The position numbers and the translations under genes are program-made. DNA of 64,000 nucleotides. It comes from Streptacidiphilus sp. P02-A3a (lineage in GTDB: Bacteria > Actinomycetota > Actinomycetes > Streptomycetales > Streptomycetaceae). Shown here piece after piece: positions 59,838 through 64,000 of the stretch. Within the stretch, counting starts at the first letter, position 1. The number at the start of each line of letters is the position of its first letter. The stretch is taken from assembly GCF_014084105.1 (NCBI RefSeq), contig NZ_CP048289.1, forward strand, positions 5,713,922-5,777,921, written 5' to 3'. The notes beneath the pieces are model-generated. The model did no database searches and was not told the DNA's origin. It saw nothing but the letters and a program-made list of their open reading frames with translations.

Positions 59838-60871
59838 CCACGGACAGCGCGCACCGGTCCGGCCGCTCCGGGCTGGTCACCTTCGGCGAGACCATGGGCC
59901 TGGTCTCCGCGGTGGACACGGGTCCGCTGGAGTTCGCCCGGGCCTTCAGCTACGGCATCGGCGGGGCCGAGAGCAATGTGGCGATCGGGGTCTCCCGGCT
60001 CGGCTCGGCGGTGACCTGGTTCGGCCGGATCGGCTCCGACGCCACCGGCGACCTGGTCGAGCGGCGGCTGCGGGCGGAGGAGGTGCGCACCGTGGCGATC
60101 CGGGACGACGGCTTCACCGGGATGATGGTCAAGCACCGGCGGTTCGGCAGCACGCTCCAGGTGGACTACCACCGGGCCGGGAGCGCCGGATCACGGCTGT
60201 CCCCGGCCGACGTCCGGCCGGAGCTGCTCCAGGACGCGGCGATCCTGCACGTCACCGGGATCACCCCGGCGCTGTCGGACTCGGCCAGAGCGGCGGTGTT
60301 CCACGCGGTGGAGCTGGCGCGGGCCGCCGGGGTCGCGGTCTCGGTGGACGTCAACTACCGCTCCAAGCTCTGGAGCCGGGTGGTGGCCGGTCCGGTGCTG
60401 CGCGACCTGGTGGCCCAGGCGGACATCGTCTTCGCCGGGGTGGAGGAGGCCCAGCTGGTCCTCGGCGCGGGCCCGGACCCCAGCACGACGGACCCCAGCA
60501 CGACGGACCCCAGCACGACGGACCCCGCCACGCTGGGGACTGCGGCGGAGCTGGCCCTGGCGCTGGCCGCGCTGGGTCCGGCGCAGGCCGTGATCAAGGA
60601 CGGCGCGCGCGGCTGCACCGCTGTCATCGACGGCGTCCCGCTCCGGGTGCCCGCGCTGAGCGTGTCCGTGGTCGACCCGGTCGGCGCGGGCGACGCGTTC
60701 GTGGCCGGGTACCTCGCCGAGGCGCTGTGCGGCAGCCCGGCGGCGGGCCGCCTGCACACCGCGATCGCGGCCGGGGCCTTCGCGGTCACCGTGCCCGGCG
60801 ACTGCGAGGGGCTGCCCCGCCGCGCCGACCTGGCGGCGCTGGCCCGCACCGAGGAGGACATCGCCCGCTGA
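59834..60871 (+). CDS. kdgK: 2-keto-3-deoxygluconate kinase (PfkB family)
   Basis: This 345-residue ribokinase-fold kinase would phosphorylate 2-keto-3-deoxygluconate. It has FSYGIGGAESNVAIGVSRLG near the start, VSVDVNYRSKLW, and the PfkB signature DPVGAGDAFVAGYL with the catalytic Asp. An insertion of three exact DPSTT repeats and a degenerate fourth (about 215-234) interrupts the usual fold and is encoded by a 15-bp tandem array. The GTG at 59834 overlaps the aldolase stop (GTGA). The aldolase partner makes KDG the likely substrate. Confidence 0.9.
   Translation: MTTDSAHRSGRSGLVTFGETMGLVSAVDTGPLEFARAFSYGIGGAESNVAIGVSRLGSAVTWFGRIGSDATGDLVERRLRAEEVRTVAIRDDGFTGMMVKHRRFGSTLQVDYHRAGSAGSRLSPADVRPELLQDAAILHVTGITPALSDSARAAVFHAVELARAAGVAVSVDVNYRSKLWSRVVAGPVLRDLVAQADIVFAGVEEAQLVLGAGPDPSTTDPSTTDPSTTDPATLGTAAELALALAALGPAQAVIKDGARGCTAVIDGVPLRVPALSVSVVDPVGAGDAFVAGYLAEALCGSPAAGRLHTAIAAGAFAVTVPGDCEGLPRRADLAALARTEEDIAR
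60476..60535 (+). repeat. 15-bp tandem repeat inside the KDG kinase gene
   Basis: GACCCCAGCACGACG occurs three times without a mismatch (60476, 60491, 60506), followed by a degenerate fourth unit (60521). It encodes in-frame DPSTT repeats, probably in a surface loop. Confidence 0.85.
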
Positions 60872-60925
60872 GGCGGTACGCGGCCGAACGAGGCCGAACG
60901 AGGCAGACCGAGCAGGAATCGAGAA

Positions 60926-60946
60926 GCGCGGCCCCCGGGGCCGCGC
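60926..60946 (+). terminator. Hairpin after the KDG kinase gene
   Basis: GCGCGGC and GCCGCGC arms flank a CCCCGGG centre, 54 bp past the kinase stop. It could end the eda-kdgK transcript before the VOC-UvrA unit. Confidence 0.5.
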
Positions 60947-61048
60947 CTAGCGTGGTTCCCAGGGACAGCACCACGCACCCGGCTCTCCCGCCCGCGCGGG
61001 TGCTGCCCGTTCGTTCCCAAGCCCTACCAGCAACCTCAGGAGTGAACC

Positions 61049-61396
61049 ATGAGCGGCTCTCCCACCCAGGGGATCAAGACCGTCCTGCATCCCGTCACCG
61101 ACCTGGAGAAGTCCAAGGCGGTGTACGCGGCGCTGCTCGGCGTCGAGCCGTCGGCCGACTCGTCCTACTACGTCGGCTTCGACGCGGCGGGCCAGCACAT
61201 CGGGCTGGTACCCGGCGGCGGCATGACCTCGCCGGTGACCTACTGGCAGGTGCCGGACATCGAGGCGAAGCTGGCCGAGGTGACCGCCGCGGGCGCCGTG
61301 GTGAAGGAGCCCGCGCACGAGGTCGGCCCCGGCCGCCGGGTGGCCACCGTCACCGACCCCGACGGCAACGTCCTCGGACTGCTCCAGGACAGCTGA
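61049..61396 (+). CDS. Single-domain VOC/glyoxalase protein
   Basis: This 115-residue VOC protein opens with GIKTVLHPVTDLEKSKAVYAALLGVEP, then FDAAGQHIGLVPGG in the middle and TVTDPDGNVLGLLQDS at the end. This is the full beta-alpha-beta-beta pair of a glyoxalase/dioxygenase fold that dimerises. Its metal ligands and substrate are uncertain. It begins with AGGAG upstream and lies just ahead of a UvrA-like ABC gene. VOC plus UvrA-like pairs are recurrent in actinomycetes and may contribute to drug tolerance. Confidence 0.88.
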   Translation: MSGSPTQGIKTVLHPVTDLEKSKAVYAALLGVEPSADSSYYVGFDAAGQHIGLVPGGGMTSPVTYWQVPDIEAKLAEVTAAGAVVKEPAHEVGPGRRVATVTDPDGNVLGLLQDS

Positions 61397-61501
61397 GCGG
61401 TCCCCGCTCCCGCACGCGTCGGTCCCGGCCCTGGTCACCGGGGCCGACGCGGCCGCCACGGCCGACCACGGACCAGCAGCCCGCCCAGCTACGGAGACAC
61501 G

Positions 61502-63918
<2,417 letters not shown>

Positions 63919-63934
<16 letters not shown>

Positions 63935-64000
63935 CCGATCCGGCCCAGGCCGCCGAAGACCAGCAGCGTGCTGGGCGTCGGCGGCTCGGCCGGTCCGTCG
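63919..64000 (-). CDS. 3' end of a possible convergent gene (partial)
   Basis: On the minus strand an open frame enters from the right edge, runs 26 codons with strong G/C third positions (ending STLLVFGGLGRIGQPLT) and stops at TAG 63921-63919. It would overlap the end of the UvrA-like gene by 16 bp in opposite orientation. The stretch is too short to name. It may be chance. Confidence 0.3.

Overview
The window is high-GC actinomycete chromosome. G or C dominates the third codon position in nearly every gene, and GTG and TTG starts and ATGA/GTGA stop-start overlaps are frequent. A conservon operon, a DasR-type operator at nagB, a DUF574 methyltransferase and SAV_5884-type graspetide remnants all point to Streptomycetaceae (Streptomyces, Kitasatospora or Streptacidiphilus). 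I found no rRNA, tRNA, CRISPR array or intact insertion sequence.

Layout. 0.2-6.2 kb: a zinc-ribbon protein, then the coupled mutA-mutB-meaB operon (methylmalonyl-CoA mutase and its GTPase chaperone). 6.2-11.6 kb: an accessory patch with a GNAT enzyme, the 3' stump of a NUDIX gene, an HD phosphohydrolase and an XRE regulator. Divergent from the regulator are a 41-residue charged peptide gene, a PIMT-like O-methyltransferase of the RiPP type, a Cys-rich protein, a tgmA-like graspetide precursor and a 58-codon relic of its ATP-grasp ligase. 11.6-12.4 kb: PPK2. 12.5-20.5 kb: a seven-gene sugar operon (family-5 binding protein, two permeases, two ATPases, GH4 glycosidase, BadF-type kinase). 20.8-33.5 kb: two tandem secreted beta-helix glycosidases (GH87-like), a GH13 alpha-glucosidase, a MalEFG-type transporter and its LacI regulator, all on the minus strand.

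33.9-45 kb: single genes and short operons (DHA2 exporter, dienelactone hydrolase, DUF6295, ArsR, AIM24, Usp, nagB with a dre site, DUF574 methyltransferase, PAP2, M20 peptidase with a CDF transporter). 44.7-48.7 kb: a conservon (cvnA-B-C-D order) followed by a StyA-like flavin monooxygenase. 49.1-51.7 kb: TetR-SDR-alcohol dehydrogenase behind a perfect 17-bp palindrome. 51.8-64 kb: LysM-GH16 glucanase, a flippase-like protein fused to a kinase-like domain, MarR-MFS, isochorismatase-like hydrolase, VOC proteins, KDPG aldolase with KDG kinase, and a UvrA-like ABC protein.

How the genes may work together. The 12.5-33.5 kb block reads as a polysaccharide-use region. Secreted GH87-like enzymes would release alpha-linked oligosaccharides, the MalEFG system would import them and GH13 would hydrolyse them under LacI. 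The neighbouring GH4/kinase operon and nagB could handle beta-linked or amino sugars. A fungal cell wall would supply both kinds, but the substrates are inferred.

The most unusual locus is 8.9-11.6 kb. A small Asp-Gly- and Lys-rich peptide gene lies 12 bp upstream of a stand-alone PIMT homologue, next to a graspetide precursor whose ligase has been destroyed. This arrangement fits an aspartimide-forming (imiditide-like) RiPP system, possibly left over from a decayed graspetide cluster.
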